A DNA stretch of 64,000 nucleotides from JAJPHF01 sp035293805 (GCA_035293805.1 DATGMD010000028.1:87873-151872); one strand, 5' to 3'; shown: positions 9,896-18,747, counted from the first letter of the stretch. Notes: generated by a model not told the origin, from the letters alone. Made by a program: numbers and translations.

Positions 9896-11305
9896 CTATG
9901 CCGCGCGCACGCGCATGCGGACGCCGTGGCGCGGGGAGAGGGTGACGAGCGGGCGGGGGACGATGCGCTGGCCCGGCTCGAGCGCGAAGCGCCAGCGGCC
10001 GAGCAGCGCGCTCAGCACCACCTTCATCTCCTGCAGCGCGAAGGTCATCCCCAAACAGAGGCGGGCGCCGCCGCCGAACGGCACGTAGGCGAAGGGCGGG
10101 TGCGACTCGCCATGCTCGGGGTCGAAGCGCTCGGGGCGGAAGGCTTCCGGATCGTGGAAGACCTCCGGCAGGCGGTGGCTGAGCCACTGGCTGTACATGA
10201 CGAACGTGCCCGGCGGGAAGCGATAGCCCTGCCACTCGATCTCCGTGGCGGTCAGGCGGCCGCCGGCCCAGGCGGGCGGGTACAGGCGTAGCGCCTCCTT
10301 CGTCACCATCTCCAGGTAGGTGAGCCGCGGCAGGGTGTCGAAAGTCGGCGGGCGACCGCCGAGCACGGCGTCCTGCTCGGCCAGCACGCGCTCCAGCACG
10401 GCGGGGTGCTGCGCGAGCAAGTAGAGCGTCCAGGCCAGGCCGTGCGCCGTCGTCTCGTGGCCGGCGGCGAGGAGCTGCACGACCTGGTCGCGCACCTGCA
10501 CGGGGCTGAGGCCGCTGCCGTCGGTGTCGCGGGCGGCCAGGAGCGCGGAGAGCGCGTCGTCGTGGGCGCCGGCCGCGGGATCGGCCTGGCGCTGGCGGAT
10601 GAGGTCGTAGACGAAGCGGTCGAGGCGCGCGCGGGCGCGCACGAACCGCCCCCAGGCCGTGAACGGCAGGTTGATGCGGAGCATGCTGAACGGCCACTGC
10701 ACGTCGCTGTACACTAGCGCGTCGCGGAAGGCGCGGATGAGCTGGGCGTGCTCGGCCCCAAGCTCGACGCCGAACAGCGTCCGCCCGGCGATCTGGAGGG
10801 TCAGGCGGCGCATGGCGAGGTCCGCGTCGATCAGCTGCCCGGGCCGCCAGCGGGCGGCGTAGCGCTGGGCGTGGTCCCACATGATCGGCAGGTAGCCCTC
10901 CATGCGCTGGCGCTGGAAGACCGGCAGCACGAGGCGGCGCAGGCGGTCGTGCAGGGCGCCGTCGGTGACGAGCAGGCCCTCGCCGAGCAGGGGGATGAGG
11001 CTGGCGAGCGCCGGGCGCCAGAGCAGCTTTTGCGGCTGCTCGCTCAGGATCAGCCGGTTGCCCTCGGGGCCGATGAGCCAGACGAGCGGGTAGCCGAACC
11101 AGGCCAGGCTGAAGGCGTGGCCGTAGGTCTGGTAGCAGCGGGTGACGAAGCCGATCGGGTCGCGCACATAGTCCAGGGTATTGCCGGCGATCGGCCGGCC
11201 CGGCGGGCGCGGTGGCAGGCGCTCCCAGACGGCCGGCGGGGGCGGCGGCGCGGCCATGCCCAGCGCCTGCATCCAGCGGGGCTGTCGGACCGCGGTCGTG
11301 GCCAT
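9896..11305 (-). CDS. Cytochrome P450
   Basis: P450s are haem monooxygenases. The 469-residue protein contains the I-helix oxygen-activating motif AGHETTAHGLAW, the K-helix ExxR motif in KEALRLYPPAW, the PERF segment FRPERFDPEH, and the haem loop FGGGARLCLGMTFAL with the Cys thiolate. No membrane anchor is present, so it is a soluble bacterial type, somewhat like CYP102/CYP110-style fatty-acid or terpene hydroxylases. ATG 11305 has GGGAGGTG just upstream; 11338 is an alternative. No ferredoxin or reductase gene lies nearby, so it must use a partner encoded elsewhere. Confidence 0.93.
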   Translation of the reverse strand: MATTAVRQPRWMQALGMAAPPPPPAVWERLPPRPPGRPIAGNTLDYVRDPIGFVTRCYQTYGHAFSLAWFGYPLVWLIGPEGNRLILSEQPQKLLWRPALASLIPLLGEGLLVTDGALHDRLRRLVLPVFQRQRMEGYLPIMWDHAQRYAARWRPGQLIDADLAMRRLTLQIAGRTLFGVELGAEHAQLIRAFRDALVYSDVQWPFSMLRINLPFTAWGRFVRARARLDRFVYDLIRQRQADPAAGAHDDALSALLAARDTDGSGLSPVQVRDQVVQLLAAGHETTAHGLAWTLYLLAQHPAVLERVLAEQDAVLGGRPPTFDTLPRLTYLEMVTKEALRLYPPAWAGGRLTATEIEWQGYRFPPGTFVMYSQWLSHRLPEVFHDPEAFRPERFDPEHGESHPPFAYVPFGGGARLCLGMTFALQEMKVVLSALLGRWRFALEPGQRIVPRPLVTLSPRHGVRMRVRAA

Positions 11306-11364
11306 CGGGCACCTCCCACGCGCGGGCTGGGACGCCATCTCAGTCTAGCACCGGGAGGGACCGA

Positions 11365-11468
11365 CCTAACCCCCGGCCCCCCTTCCCTGCCAAGGAAGGG
11401 AGGAGCCTCCCCGGCCGCCTTCTCGTCTCTCTCCCCCTTCCCACATTGGGAGGGGGGCCGGGGGGGTA
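11365..11468. repeat. Dispersed GC-rich palindromic repeat, copy 1
   Basis: It begins CCTAACCCCCGGCCCCCCTT and ends with CCCCCTTCCCACATTGGGAG before the next gene. A second copy of the same arrangement lies at 12983-13131. Both flank the substrate-binding protein region. Confidence 0.7.
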
Positions 11469-11472
11469 GGTC

Positions 11473-12612
11473 CTACGGCCTCACCTTGCCGAGCTGCTGG
11501 CGTGCGGCGTCGACGAAGCTGCTGTCGACGAGCCGCTCGGCCGGGATCGGCTGGGCGAGCTGGAGCACGCCGTTCTGGATGTGGACGCGCTCCTGGTCGA
11601 GGATGAAGTCCGTCTGGACCACGAGGTCGGGGTCCCAGGTATAGGGCACCTGGTCGCGGATCACCTGGGCGCTCACTCCGAGCTTCTTCTCGAACACGTC
11701 CAGGTTCTCGGGCGTGTAGAACTTGTCGGGATACAGCACGCCCAGCTCCGGCCCCTGCACGTCGCGGGTGCCGCGCATGGTGGCGAGCATCCAGCGCCGC
11801 GCCACGTCCGGCTGCTGGCTAATGAACTGGCCGCCGTACATCACGACGGTCGTCATCTTGCCCGGCGCGATCTCCGCGACCCACTTGGTGGCCGAGCCGA
11901 GGTCGATCGCGCGGGTGGCGAACGGCTCGGCGGTGATCGACGCGTCGATGGCGCCGGTGGCGAGGGCGTTGGCGTGGTCGGGGAAGGCGAGCGGCGTCTC
12001 CTCGACGTCGCGCAGCGCCAGCCCGTTCTGCTCCAGCACCTTCGTCAGCAAGTACTCGACGATGGCGCCCTTCGTGTTCACGGCCACCTTGCGGCCGCGC
12101 AGGTCGGCGACGCTCTGGAGCGTGCCGTTGTCGATCAGCTCCTTGCGCGCGAGCAGCGGCAGGGAGCTATCGTGCAGCGGCAGGATGCCCATCGGCGCGA
12201 CGATCTTGATGTCCAGGCCGCGATCGAAGGCGTTGAAGGTGCCGGCGCTGATCGCCGCCAGGTTCAGGTCGACGTCGCCGCGCGCGAGCAGTGGCACGGC
12301 GTCGGCGCCGCCGGCGACGTTCTGGTAGTCCAGCTCGATGGCCTGCTCGCGGTAGTAGCCGCGCGCCTCGGCGACGTAGACGGGCGCGTAGGCAATGGCC
12401 GCCGTCTCGGCCACCTTCACGGTTTCCACGCGCGGCGGCGCGGCGGGGGAGGCGGCGGCGGCCGCGGGGGAGGGCGCTGCCGTGGCGGCGGGGCGCGTGG
12501 CGGCCCCGCCGCTCGGCGTGGCGGGCGCGGGCTGGCCGCTGCTCGTGCAGGCAGCCGCCAGGAGGACGACGAGCGCGGTCCCAAGGGGGCGGACGGCGGA
12601 CGGCATCGCCAT
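11473..12612 (-). CDS. ABC transporter substrate-binding lipoprotein, NMT1/TauA type
   Basis: The 379-residue protein has a lipoprotein signal (hydrophobic LGTALVVLLAAAC, lipobox Cys near residue 22) followed by a Pro/Ala-rich linker. The binding fold then has VKVAETAAIAYAPVYVAEARGYYREQ, LLARGDVDLNLAAISAGTFNAF, and DLRGRKVAVNTKGA. This is the NMT1/SsuA/TauA family, which delivers thiamine precursors, sulfonates or other small organics. ATG 12612 follows a GGAGAGG site. No permease or ATPase gene is next to it; neighbours are a P450 and an M20 peptidase. The ligand is unknown. Confidence 0.88.
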   Translation of the reverse strand: MAMPSAVRPLGTALVVLLAAACTSSGQPAPATPSGGAATRPAATAAPSPAAAAASPAAPPRVETVKVAETAAIAYAPVYVAEARGYYREQAIELDYQNVAGGADAVPLLARGDVDLNLAAISAGTFNAFDRGLDIKIVAPMGILPLHDSSLPLLARKELIDNGTLQSVADLRGRKVAVNTKGAIVEYLLTKVLEQNGLALRDVEETPLAFPDHANALATGAIDASITAEPFATRAIDLGSATKWVAEIAPGKMTTVVMYGGQFISQQPDVARRWMLATMRGTRDVQGPELGVLYPDKFYTPENLDVFEKKLGVSAQVIRDQVPYTWDPDLVVQTDFILDQERVHIQNGVLQLAQPIPAERLVDSSFVDAARQQLGKVRP

Positions 12613-12642
12613 GAGCCTCTCCAGCGCGTGGCTACGTCAAGT

Positions 12643-12731
12643 GTAGCATCCGGGCGGGCGCGGGCCGGGTGCCGGCAGGCCCGCAGGCGGGGCGGCAGCT
12701 CCAGTAGCATCCGGGCGGGCGCGGGCCGGGT
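12643..12731. repeat. Pair of 28-bp direct repeats
   Basis: GTAGCATCCGGGCGGGCGCG followed by GGCCGGGT occurs at 12643-12670 and 12704-12731 with no mismatch. The repeats lie just upstream of the binding-protein gene, in a 519-base stretch with no intact gene. Confidence 0.75.
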
Positions 12732-12841
12732 CTTGGTGGCGCCCCGGGGCGGCGCCGAAGGCGTCGCGGCGCTACCCTGGGCGTGCTGCCGTCGGCGTGG
12801 GCGCCGCGGCCGAACTACCAGCGAGGTGTGGGAGGGGCGAT

Positions 12842-12913
12842 GCAGGGGCGGCCGAGCGGATCGTCATGGCGCGGCCGGAGCTCCAGTCGGTCGACGACCT
12901 GCGCGGCAAGGGC
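12842..12913 (+). pseudogene. Remnant of a substrate-binding protein gene
   Basis: In one plus frame about 24 codons read AERIVMARPELQSVDDLRGK, which closely matches the middle of NMT1-type binding proteins (compare IFARPDIQRPEQIKG in the protein at 58023-59114). Nothing before or after it continues the fold, and the frame runs into low-complexity sequence and a repeat. I read it as a decayed fragment. Confidence 0.5.
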
Positions 12914-12982
12914 TCCTGCCCGCGCCCCCCGCCGCCCGCTTCTACGACACGCGCTCTTGGCAGGCGGCGACGGGGGGGCGGA

Positions 12983-13131
12983 CCTAACCCCCCGGCCCCC
13001 CTTCCTTGAGAGGGAAGGGGGGAGCCACCCTGGCCTCGTCCTCCGCCCCCGGCTCGCTGCGAGAGACAGGCCGGGAGGTGGGGCCTCGTCCCTCTCCCCC
13101 TTCCCACATTGGGAGGGGGCGGGGGGGGAGG
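12983..13131. repeat. Dispersed GC-rich palindromic repeat, copy 2
   Basis: It begins CCTAACCCCCCGGCCCCCCTT-like sequence and ends with the CCCTTCCCACATTGGGAGGG palindrome, as at 11365-11468, with a longer middle part. It abuts the end of the M20 peptidase gene. Confidence 0.7.
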
Positions 13132-14415
13132 TCACGCTCGCTCGCGGCGGCAGACGTCGAGGGCGACCAGCGCGTAGAGCTGCGCGGCGCGCACCATCTC
13201 GTCGATCGCCAGCTCCTCGGCGCGCGGGCCGATCCGCTTGCCGCGCGGGCCGATCTTCACGGCCGGGATCCCCATCTCGTTGTAGATGTTCGTGTCGGTC
13301 CAGATGCTCGCCCGCGCGGGCGGCTCGGGCTTGACCGGCTCGTGGAAGAGGTATTGGTAGGCTTCCTCGACCGCGGCGACCAGCGGCTCGACGCCCTGGC
13401 CCACATGGCCGAGCAGCGACTTGTAGGCCTCCAGCTCGTAGTCGAGGCCCGTGGCCGCGAGCACGCGATCCAGCTCTTGCTGCACGGCGACGGGGCGGAG
13501 CTGCGGCGGGATGCGCACGTCCACGTAGACGCTGCACACGCCGGGGAAGTAGTTGGGCCGGTAGGGCGCGCCGCCCTCGATGGCGCCCACGTTGACCTTC
13601 GGCCAGAGCGGGCCGGTCGGCGACTCGAAGACGTACTTCTCCTCGAACTCGTCGCCCCACCGCTCGATGGCCTCGATCAGCCGCGTCATCTTGACGATGG
13701 CATTCAGCTTGAGCATCGGGTGGGTGGTGCGCTTGCTGCCCCAGGCGGACTCAGCCTGGCCGAACGTGGTGATCTTGAAGTCGACGACGCCGTTCTGGCT
13801 CCAGACGAGGTTCATGTCCGAGCCGTCGGCCACCACGGCGTAGTCGGACTGGATGCCGTGGGTGAGCAGGTGGCGGGTGCCGGCGCCCTCGCCGCGGTAC
13901 TCCTTGGTCTGCCAGGGGCCGATGGGCGTGCGCGAGATCTCGCCGACGACCGCGGCGCAGATCACGTCGCCCTTGAGCGGTACACCGCTGGCCCGGAGCG
14001 CCTTGCCGGCCATGAAGAAGGCGGCGACGCCGCCCTTCATGTTCGAGATGCCCAGGCCGCGCACTTTGCCGTCGGCAATCGACCCGCGCAGCTCGGCCTC
14101 GGGCTCGACCTGCGCGACCATGCGCAGGTCCTCGTCGGTGCCGGTGAAGCTGGTGTCCATGTGGCCGTTGAACATCAGGCTCAGGCCGTTGCCCTGGCCC
14201 TTCACGATGCCGACGGCGTTCGGGCGGTCGACCTCCACCTCCTGGCGCACGGCTTTCATCCCGTGGGCTTGCGACCACGCCAGCAGGTGCTCGGCGACGC
14301 CCTTCTCTTGCCCCGTGGGGCTGGGGATGCTGACGATGTCGCAGGCAAGCTGCGCAAGCTCGTCGCGGTCGATGTAGGCCAGCACTTGCCTGGCCAGTGT
14401 CTCGTCGATTGGCAT
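13132..14415 (-). CDS. M20 family metallopeptidase / amidohydrolase (ArgE/DapE-like)
   Basis: The 427-residue cytosolic enzyme shows the M20 pattern. SIPSPTGQEKGVAEHL is near residue 23. LMFNGHMDTSF carries the first metal His and the Asp. ISNMKGGVAAF provides the bridging Asp-equivalent region, and YFPGVCSVYVDVRIPP is the dimerisation or lid part. WTDTNIYNEMGIPAVKIGPRG is near the C-terminus. The family removes acyl groups or cleaves C-terminal amino acids. ATG 14415 (MPIDETLARQ) has GAGGAG eight bases upstream, so the long upstream reading to 14733, which would run through the SRP RNA gene, is rejected. The substrate is unknown; the classical MKGG Asp is replaced by Asn-Met. Confidence 0.88.
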   Translation of the reverse strand: MPIDETLARQVLAYIDRDELAQLACDIVSIPSPTGQEKGVAEHLLAWSQAHGMKAVRQEVEVDRPNAVGIVKGQGNGLSLMFNGHMDTSFTGTDEDLRMVAQVEPEAELRGSIADGKVRGLGISNMKGGVAAFFMAGKALRASGVPLKGDVICAAVVGEISRTPIGPWQTKEYRGEGAGTRHLLTHGIQSDYAVVADGSDMNLVWSQNGVVDFKITTFGQAESAWGSKRTTHPMLKLNAIVKMTRLIEAIERWGDEFEEKYVFESPTGPLWPKVNVGAIEGGAPYRPNYFPGVCSVYVDVRIPPQLRPVAVQQELDRVLAATGLDYELEAYKSLLGHVGQGVEPLVAAVEEAYQYLFHEPVKPEPPARASIWTDTNIYNEMGIPAVKIGPRGKRIGPRAEELAIDEMVRAAQLYALVALDVCRRERA

Positions 14416-14526
14416 AGTGCCACTCCTCGCTAGGCGGGATATGGGGCCGGTGTGGCGCGACCGAGCCATTGTCGCACGCGGCCGGCTGGCAGGAAAGCGC
14501 TGTTGGGCGGACCGCGCGCCGCCCGG

Positions 14527-14556
14527 TTGCCGCCGCGCGCGGCCGGCGGGTACAAT
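14527..14556 (+). promoter_or_regulatory. Promoter of the SRP RNA gene
   Basis: TTGCCG (14527-14532) and TACAAT (14551-14556) are spaced by 18 bp, with the RNA 5' end expected about seven bases downstream. This agrees with the first paired base of the RNA at 14563. Confidence 0.75.
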
Positions 14557-14562
14557 TTCCCA

Positions 14563-14840
14563 GGTCGTGCTAGACGGGGAGCTGGCGGTGCCCTGTACCC
14601 GAAATCCGCTGCATGCGGGGTTGAATCCCCGTTCGAGGCTCGGTGTTTCCGGTAGCCTCTGGTCAAGTAGTGTTGATGGACTGGTCCTGCGCGGCGACGG
14701 CCCGTGAACTCCGCTAGGCCCGAGAGGGAGCAACGGTAAGCGGTGACCGCTCGGGTGCCGCAGGGTCGCCGGTCCGGAGCCAACTAGCCAGGGGCCCGTG
14801 AGGCCTAACGAGTCGACAACGGGTGCACGGCCTTTCTTTT
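14563..14840 (+). ncRNA. ffs: Signal recognition particle RNA, long bacterial form with Alu domain
   Basis: The sequence follows the Bacillus-type 6S-like SRP RNA through its whole length. The 5' part has GGTGCCCTGTACCCGAAATCC and GGTTGAATCCCCGTTCGAGG. The middle has AGTAGTGTTGATGGACTGG and TCCTGCGC. The apical helix 8 holds a GAGA tetraloop and the GGGAGCAAC asymmetric loop bound by Ffh. The 3' part has GTGCCGCAGGGTCGCC, GAGCCAACTAGCC and GTCGACAACGGGTGCACGG. The ends pair (GGTCGTGC with GCACGGCC), followed by TTTCTTTTTT as terminator. It guides Ffh-bound ribosomes to the membrane. Coding frames drawn across it are spurious. Confidence 0.93.
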
Positions 14841-14848
14841 TTCCTCCT

Positions 14849-15391
14849 CTACGCCTGCCACTCGGGAGCCAGCATCGCGTAGACCACCAGATCGACGTAA
14901 TGGTCGTACAGCCACTCGGCGTCGCGGAGCACGCCCTCCTGGCGGAAGCCGAGGCGCTCGGCGATGGCGCGGCTGCGGTGGTTGCCGGTCGCGGCGCGAA
15001 TCTCCACGCGGTGCAGGCCCAGGTCGCGGACGGCGTGGCTGACGAGCGCGCGGCAGGCGCGCGTTACGAGGCCGCGGCCCTGGTAGGCGGCGCCCAGCCA
15101 GTAGCCCAGGGCGCACGCGCGGTTGGCCCAGTCGATCGGGTGCTGGCCGACCACGCCCGCCAGCTGGCCGTGCTGCCAGATGCCGTACTGCCCGCCACGC
15201 TTGTCGGCAAACTGCTGCTGGGCCGCGCGCAAGAAGGCGCGGGTGGTGTTCGGCGACTGCTCCTTGTCGACCCAGGGGAGCCACTGCCGTAGGTAGGCGC
15301 GATTGGCGTCGATCAGCGCGTACAGCGGCGCCGCGTCGCGCTCCTCGAGCAGCCGTAGCGCCGCGCCATCCCCAAGCGTCCGTTCGCGCAC
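14849..15391 (-). CDS. GNAT acetyltransferase, RimJ/RimL type
   Basis: The 180-residue protein has the RimJ/RimL layout: LRLLEERDAAPLYALIDANR at the start, YLRQWLPWVD, GYWLGAAYQGRGLVTRAC (the acetyl-CoA pyrophosphate loop, Q-G-R-G), then HRVEIRAATGNHRSRAIAERLGF and VDLVVYAML at the end. Such enzymes acetylate protein N-termini or other amines. The GTG at 15391 is preceded by AAAGGAG. It converges on the SRP RNA gene, and its stop lies right after the RNA terminator. Confidence 0.88.
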   Translation of the reverse strand: MRERTLGDGAALRLLEERDAAPLYALIDANRAYLRQWLPWVDKEQSPNTTRAFLRAAQQQFADKRGGQYGIWQHGQLAGVVGQHPIDWANRACALGYWLGAAYQGRGLVTRACRALVSHAVRDLGLHRVEIRAATGNHRSRAIAERLGFRQEGVLRDAEWLYDHYVDLVVYAMLAPEWQA

Positions 15392-15472
15392 TGGCTGCTC
15401 CTTTCGGCTCCGTGTCGATCACAATCGGAGCCGCTGACCGCGCCGGCGCTCGCGCCTGGTCCGCCGGACACA

Positions 15473-15621
15473 ACTGTAACTTGATTCCGTAGGCGCAAGA
15501 CTGTAACGTTGAGCGCCCGGCAACGTTTGACATTATGGAGGGGGCGCGGGAAGGCGAGGTAGGCGCTCCGCCTACCTCGCCTCCTCCTGGGAGGGGTCCC
15601 CGGCCGTGCCGGCGGCCGGGG
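15473..15621. other. Gene-free divergent region with two hairpins and short direct repeats
   Basis: This is the informative part of the 530-base gap at 15392-15921. ACTGTAAC occurs at 15473-15480 and 15500-15507. A perfect 13-bp stem (15553-15565 with 15569-15581, loop CTC) is followed by an 8-bp GC stem at 15598-15605/15614-15621. Neither has a T-tract. They may act as leader structures or repeats. No RNA gene was recognised. Confidence 0.4.
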
Positions 15622-15921
15622 CCTCTATCATAGCAGCATTCGCGCGGGCGCCGCTCGCTTCCCGCGCGCCGTTCGCCCGCCCTGTGTCTCCTCGCCGCGC
15701 CCGCTAGGCTGCCGGCCTCGGTTGGTGGGTAGTTTGCATGCCCACTATCTCTGCCCGAGTGCTTCGGGGCCGTGTGACCCCGCCGTAGCGCGCCTGTGAC
15801 TGCTTCGTAGCCGGCGCGCCCTGCCGAGCGCGCCGCGCGCCGTCCTACGATAGCCCCGAGTCTCTTGTAGAAGGGTTTTCTGGCCGCCGACCGCGGCAGG
15901 AGGCCCGGGGAGGGCGAGGGG

Positions 15922-17682
15922 ATGCGGCGAGGAGTGCAGCGGGCGGCGCTCGCGATGGCGGCGGCGTGCGCGGTCGGGGGCGTGCCCGCGGCACGGCCGG
16001 CCGGCGCGGCGCTGGCGCAAGCGTGCCAGGTGGAGCTAACGGTCGACCAGCCGACCGAGGGCGCCGAGGTGAGCGCCCGCCAACGGATCGCCGGCTGGGC
16101 CGTGGACCGGGCGGCTGCCAGCGGCACGGGCATCGAGGCGGTCCGCGTGGCGCTCGATCCGGCGCCCGACGGCGGCGACGACCAACTGTACATGCCGCTG
16201 GTGTACGGGGTGCCGCGGGCCGACGTCGCCTACACGCTGGGCAATCCGCGCTTTGCCATCTCGGGCTTCGCGCAGGACTGGGCCGCGGTCGGCACGCCGC
16301 CGGGGCGCCACCGCCTCGTCGTGCAGGCGAAGAGCGCCTGCGGCTGGACGAGCGTGACGCGCAACGTGCGGATCAGTGCCACGCCGCCGAGCGCCGACAC
16401 GATCCAGGAAGTGCCGGTGCGGCTGCCGGCCGACGACCTGCTGCCGTTGCCGACGGTGCCGTCCTCCGGGCTTGCGGCTGGCACGTCGCCGCTCGACCGC
16501 ACGCCGCCCGTGCCCCTCGCCTTGACCCGGCCCCACTTCGCGCTGAACGCTAACGCCACCGGGCCGACCTCGGTCACGCTCTCCTGGGACGCGGCGCCGG
16601 GCGCGGTGCGCTACAACGTCTACGCGGCCGACGAGGCGACGGCAGATCAGGCGGCGCCGGGCCCCGCGGCCGCCACGCGCACCCTGGGGGTGAGCGGGCT
16701 GCGCCGCGTGCAGAGCGACGTTACCGACACCTCGACGACGCTCGCCAACCTCAACTCCGGCGACCCCTATCGCTTTACCGTCCGGGCGGTGGGCGAGAGC
16801 GGCACTGAGATCGGCGCCTCGGACGTGGCGCGGGTAACGCTGCCGCCGGGCGGTAGCACCACGCTGACCGCCAATGTCACGAACGACTCGGTGGCGCTGA
16901 GCTGGGCGGCGGTGCCGAACGCGGTGAGCTACGCCGTGCAGGCGAGCGCCGCGGACGGGCCGCTGGTGCCCGATCCCGACCGCACCAGCCTGACGGGCAC
17001 CTCGGTCAGCGTCGACCACCTGTCGCCGGGCACCTACACGTTCCAGATCGCCGCGCGCGACGCCGCGGGCGGCCGCATCGCCCAGTCGAACCGCGTGCAG
17101 GCCGTGGTCGACGGCGCGGGCGGCGCCGTGTCGACCCTGCTCTCCGCGGCAAACGCGGGCGCGCCGACCGTCGCGGGGCCGGGCATGGGCGCGTCGGCCG
17201 GGCCACCGCTGCCGGGCGTCCCGCCGGGGGTCGGGCCAGGGATGGGCGGGCCGCCGGCGGTCGGGCCGGGCATGGGCCTGCCGCCACCGCCCGGCGGGAT
17301 GGCGCCGCCCGCCGGGCTCGCTGTGCCACCCGCCGCCGGGCCGGGGGGCGTGCCGCCCGCCGCCGCGGGACCGGGGGGCGTGCTGCCAGCCGCCGCGGGG
17401 ACGCCCGGGGGCGCGGGCGTGGGCTTCCCCTTGAACCTGTCGCGCACGGGCGCCGACAGCGTGCGCCTGGAGTGGCCGGTGCTACCGGGCGCGGTCAGCT
17501 ATGCCGTGTTCCAGGCGCAGGGCTCAACGCCGCTGGCCTTCGCCTACAACACGGACCGCCCCTACACCACGCTCTCCGGGCTCACCAATCCGGCCGGCTA
17601 CACGTTCCAGGTGCACGCGCGCAACCTCAACGACCAGGACCTCGCCACCTCGGTGACGGTGACGATCCCGCCGAGCCAGTAG
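15922..17682 (+). CDS. Secreted protein with fibronectin type III domains
   Basis: The 586-residue protein has a signal peptide (Arg-rich start, hydrophobic ALAMAAACAVGG, likely cleavage after ALAQA near residue 35). An Ig/cadherin-like segment follows (VELTVDQPTEGAEVSARQRI, residues 38-160). Fibronectin III modules lie near residues 205-310 (TSVTLSWDAAPGAVRYNVY), 312-398 (VALSWAAVPNAVSYAV) and 500-585 (VRLEWPVLPGAVSYAVF). A Gly/Pro/Met-rich linker with GPGM repeats (about 415-495) joins the last two. There is no sortase motif, membrane anchor or catalytic motif, so it is probably an extracellular structural or binding protein. The next gene, also exported, may be co-transcribed. Confidence 0.75.
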   Translation: MRRGVQRAALAMAAACAVGGVPAARPAGAALAQACQVELTVDQPTEGAEVSARQRIAGWAVDRAAASGTGIEAVRVALDPAPDGGDDQLYMPLVYGVPRADVAYTLGNPRFAISGFAQDWAAVGTPPGRHRLVVQAKSACGWTSVTRNVRISATPPSADTIQEVPVRLPADDLLPLPTVPSSGLAAGTSPLDRTPPVPLALTRPHFALNANATGPTSVTLSWDAAPGAVRYNVYAADEATADQAAPGPAAATRTLGVSGLRRVQSDVTDTSTTLANLNSGDPYRFTVRAVGESGTEIGASDVARVTLPPGGSTTLTANVTNDSVALSWAAVPNAVSYAVQASAADGPLVPDPDRTSLTGTSVSVDHLSPGTYTFQIAARDAAGGRIAQSNRVQAVVDGAGGAVSTLLSAANAGAPTVAGPGMGASAGPPLPGVPPGVGPGMGGPPAVGPGMGLPPPPGGMAPPAGLAVPPAAGPGGVPPAAAGPGGVLPAAAGTPGGAGVGFPLNLSRTGADSVRLEWPVLPGAVSYAVFQAQGSTPLAFAYNTDRPYTTLSGLTNPAGYTFQVHARNLNDQDLATSVTVTIPPSQ

Positions 17683-17783
17683 CCCAAGCCACGCCGATGG
17701 CACGCGTCGTGCAGACGCGACGGCCAAGCGGGCAAGCGAAATGGCGGTTGTCGGACCGCCACACACTGTAAGCTGTGGGTACT

Positions 17784-18662
17784 ATGAAACGCTTACACAT
17801 CATCTCACGCGCGTTGCTGTTGATGGCGCTCGCGGTGGGCGCGCTGGGCCTGCCGCGGACGGCCCTCGCGCAGCTCCCGACCACCGACAACTATTACGTC
17901 ATGGACCGCGAAGCGTACTCGCGCACCGCCGATACCCGGCTGGTCCGCACAACCTACGACTTGGAGGACGGCCCCAACCTGCTGGACTTCCCGCTGCAGC
18001 TTGGCGACTGGGTGGGCCAGGACCTGCCGATCACGAACGAGGAGACGTTCCCGACCCTCGACGCCGACTACATCGTGTACCGCGGCTACCGGCGCGACGC
18101 TGACGGGGGCATGGTGATCTTCAGCCTGGTCGGCGGCTCGAAAGGGCAGAGCTTCCACCACCCGCTCGTTTGCTATGAGTGGGCGCACTGGGCGACCGAG
18201 GACCTGGGCACCACGACGGTGCCGGCGCCCGGGACCGACGTCGTGGTGCGCGAGGTCGTCGGCGTGGACCCGGACGGGCCGCGCCAGATCGACTTCAGCT
18301 TCTATCTCTGGCCGGACGACAACCGCGACTGGGGCGAGGGCGCCACGCAGGTGCGTGTGACCGGCATCGCCTACGACGGCGACGAGAAGGCGACGGGCTG
18401 GGCGCGCGACTTCACGAGCCTCTTGTTCGCCGACGCGAAGGTGCCCGATACGCTGGGTCCGCTCGGGCCGACCGGCACCGAGGTGGCGCCCCCGCCGCTG
18501 GCGCCCGAGGACACCGGGGCCGCGCCGCCCGAGGCGCCCGAGGTCGCCCCGGCGCCCGACGACCAGCCGCTCGTCCCGCTCCCCGGCGAGCCGCCCGCGG
18601 CGCCGAGCGAGGAGGCCCCGGCCGCGCCGAGCGACCAGCCGGCGGACAATTCGGGCGACTAA
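17784..18662 (+). CDS. Exported protein with EpsI-like (DUF3485-type) domain
   Basis: The protein has 292 residues if ATG 17784 is used (GTG 17775 adds three). A signal peptide ends near TALAQ (residue 30). The middle (FPLQLGDWVGQDLPI, YIVYRGYRRDADGG, HHPLVCYEWAHW) resembles the EpsI/DUF3485 domain that accompanies exosortase and acts in exopolysaccharide export: the pattern is a P-x-x-x-G-x-W start, a YxxYR segment and an H-x-P-x-x-C-Y motif. From about residue 230 it becomes a Pro/Glu/Ala-rich tail (APEVAPAPDDQP). No exosortase gene is visible in this window. The resemblance is by eye, and a plain unknown secreted protein is possible. Confidence 0.5.
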   Translation: MKRLHIISRALLLMALAVGALGLPRTALAQLPTTDNYYVMDREAYSRTADTRLVRTTYDLEDGPNLLDFPLQLGDWVGQDLPITNEETFPTLDADYIVYRGYRRDADGGMVIFSLVGGSKGQSFHHPLVCYEWAHWATEDLGTTTVPAPGTDVVVREVVGVDPDGPRQIDFSFYLWPDDNRDWGEGATQVRVTGIAYDGDEKATGWARDFTSLLFADAKVPDTLGPLGPTGTEVAPPPLAPEDTGAAPPEAPEVAPAPDDQPLVPLPGEPPAAPSEEAPAAPSDQPADNSGD

Positions 18663-18692
18663 GCCTGCCGGCCTGAACAGCAGCGTCTGACT

Positions 18693-18737
18693 GAGGACGG
18701 TGGGCGGTGCGGCGCGGCCACACCGCCCACCGTCCTC
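18693..18737. terminator. Bidirectional hairpin terminator
   Basis: GAGGACGGTGGGCGGTG (18693-18709) pairs perfectly with CACCGCCCACCGTCCTC (18721-18737) across an 11-base loop. It sits between two converging genes. No long T-tract follows, so termination strength is uncertain. Confidence 0.65.
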
Positions 18738-18747
18738 GGAACCCCCC

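Noticed and set aside
12797..13334. Several open frames between the binding protein and the M20 gene
   Set aside because: They cross repeats and low-complexity sequence; only a short binding-protein fragment is recognisable.
13132..14733. M20 peptidase reading extended to 14733
   Set aside because: It would run antisense through the SRP RNA gene; ATG 14415 has a strong ribosome site and family-like start.
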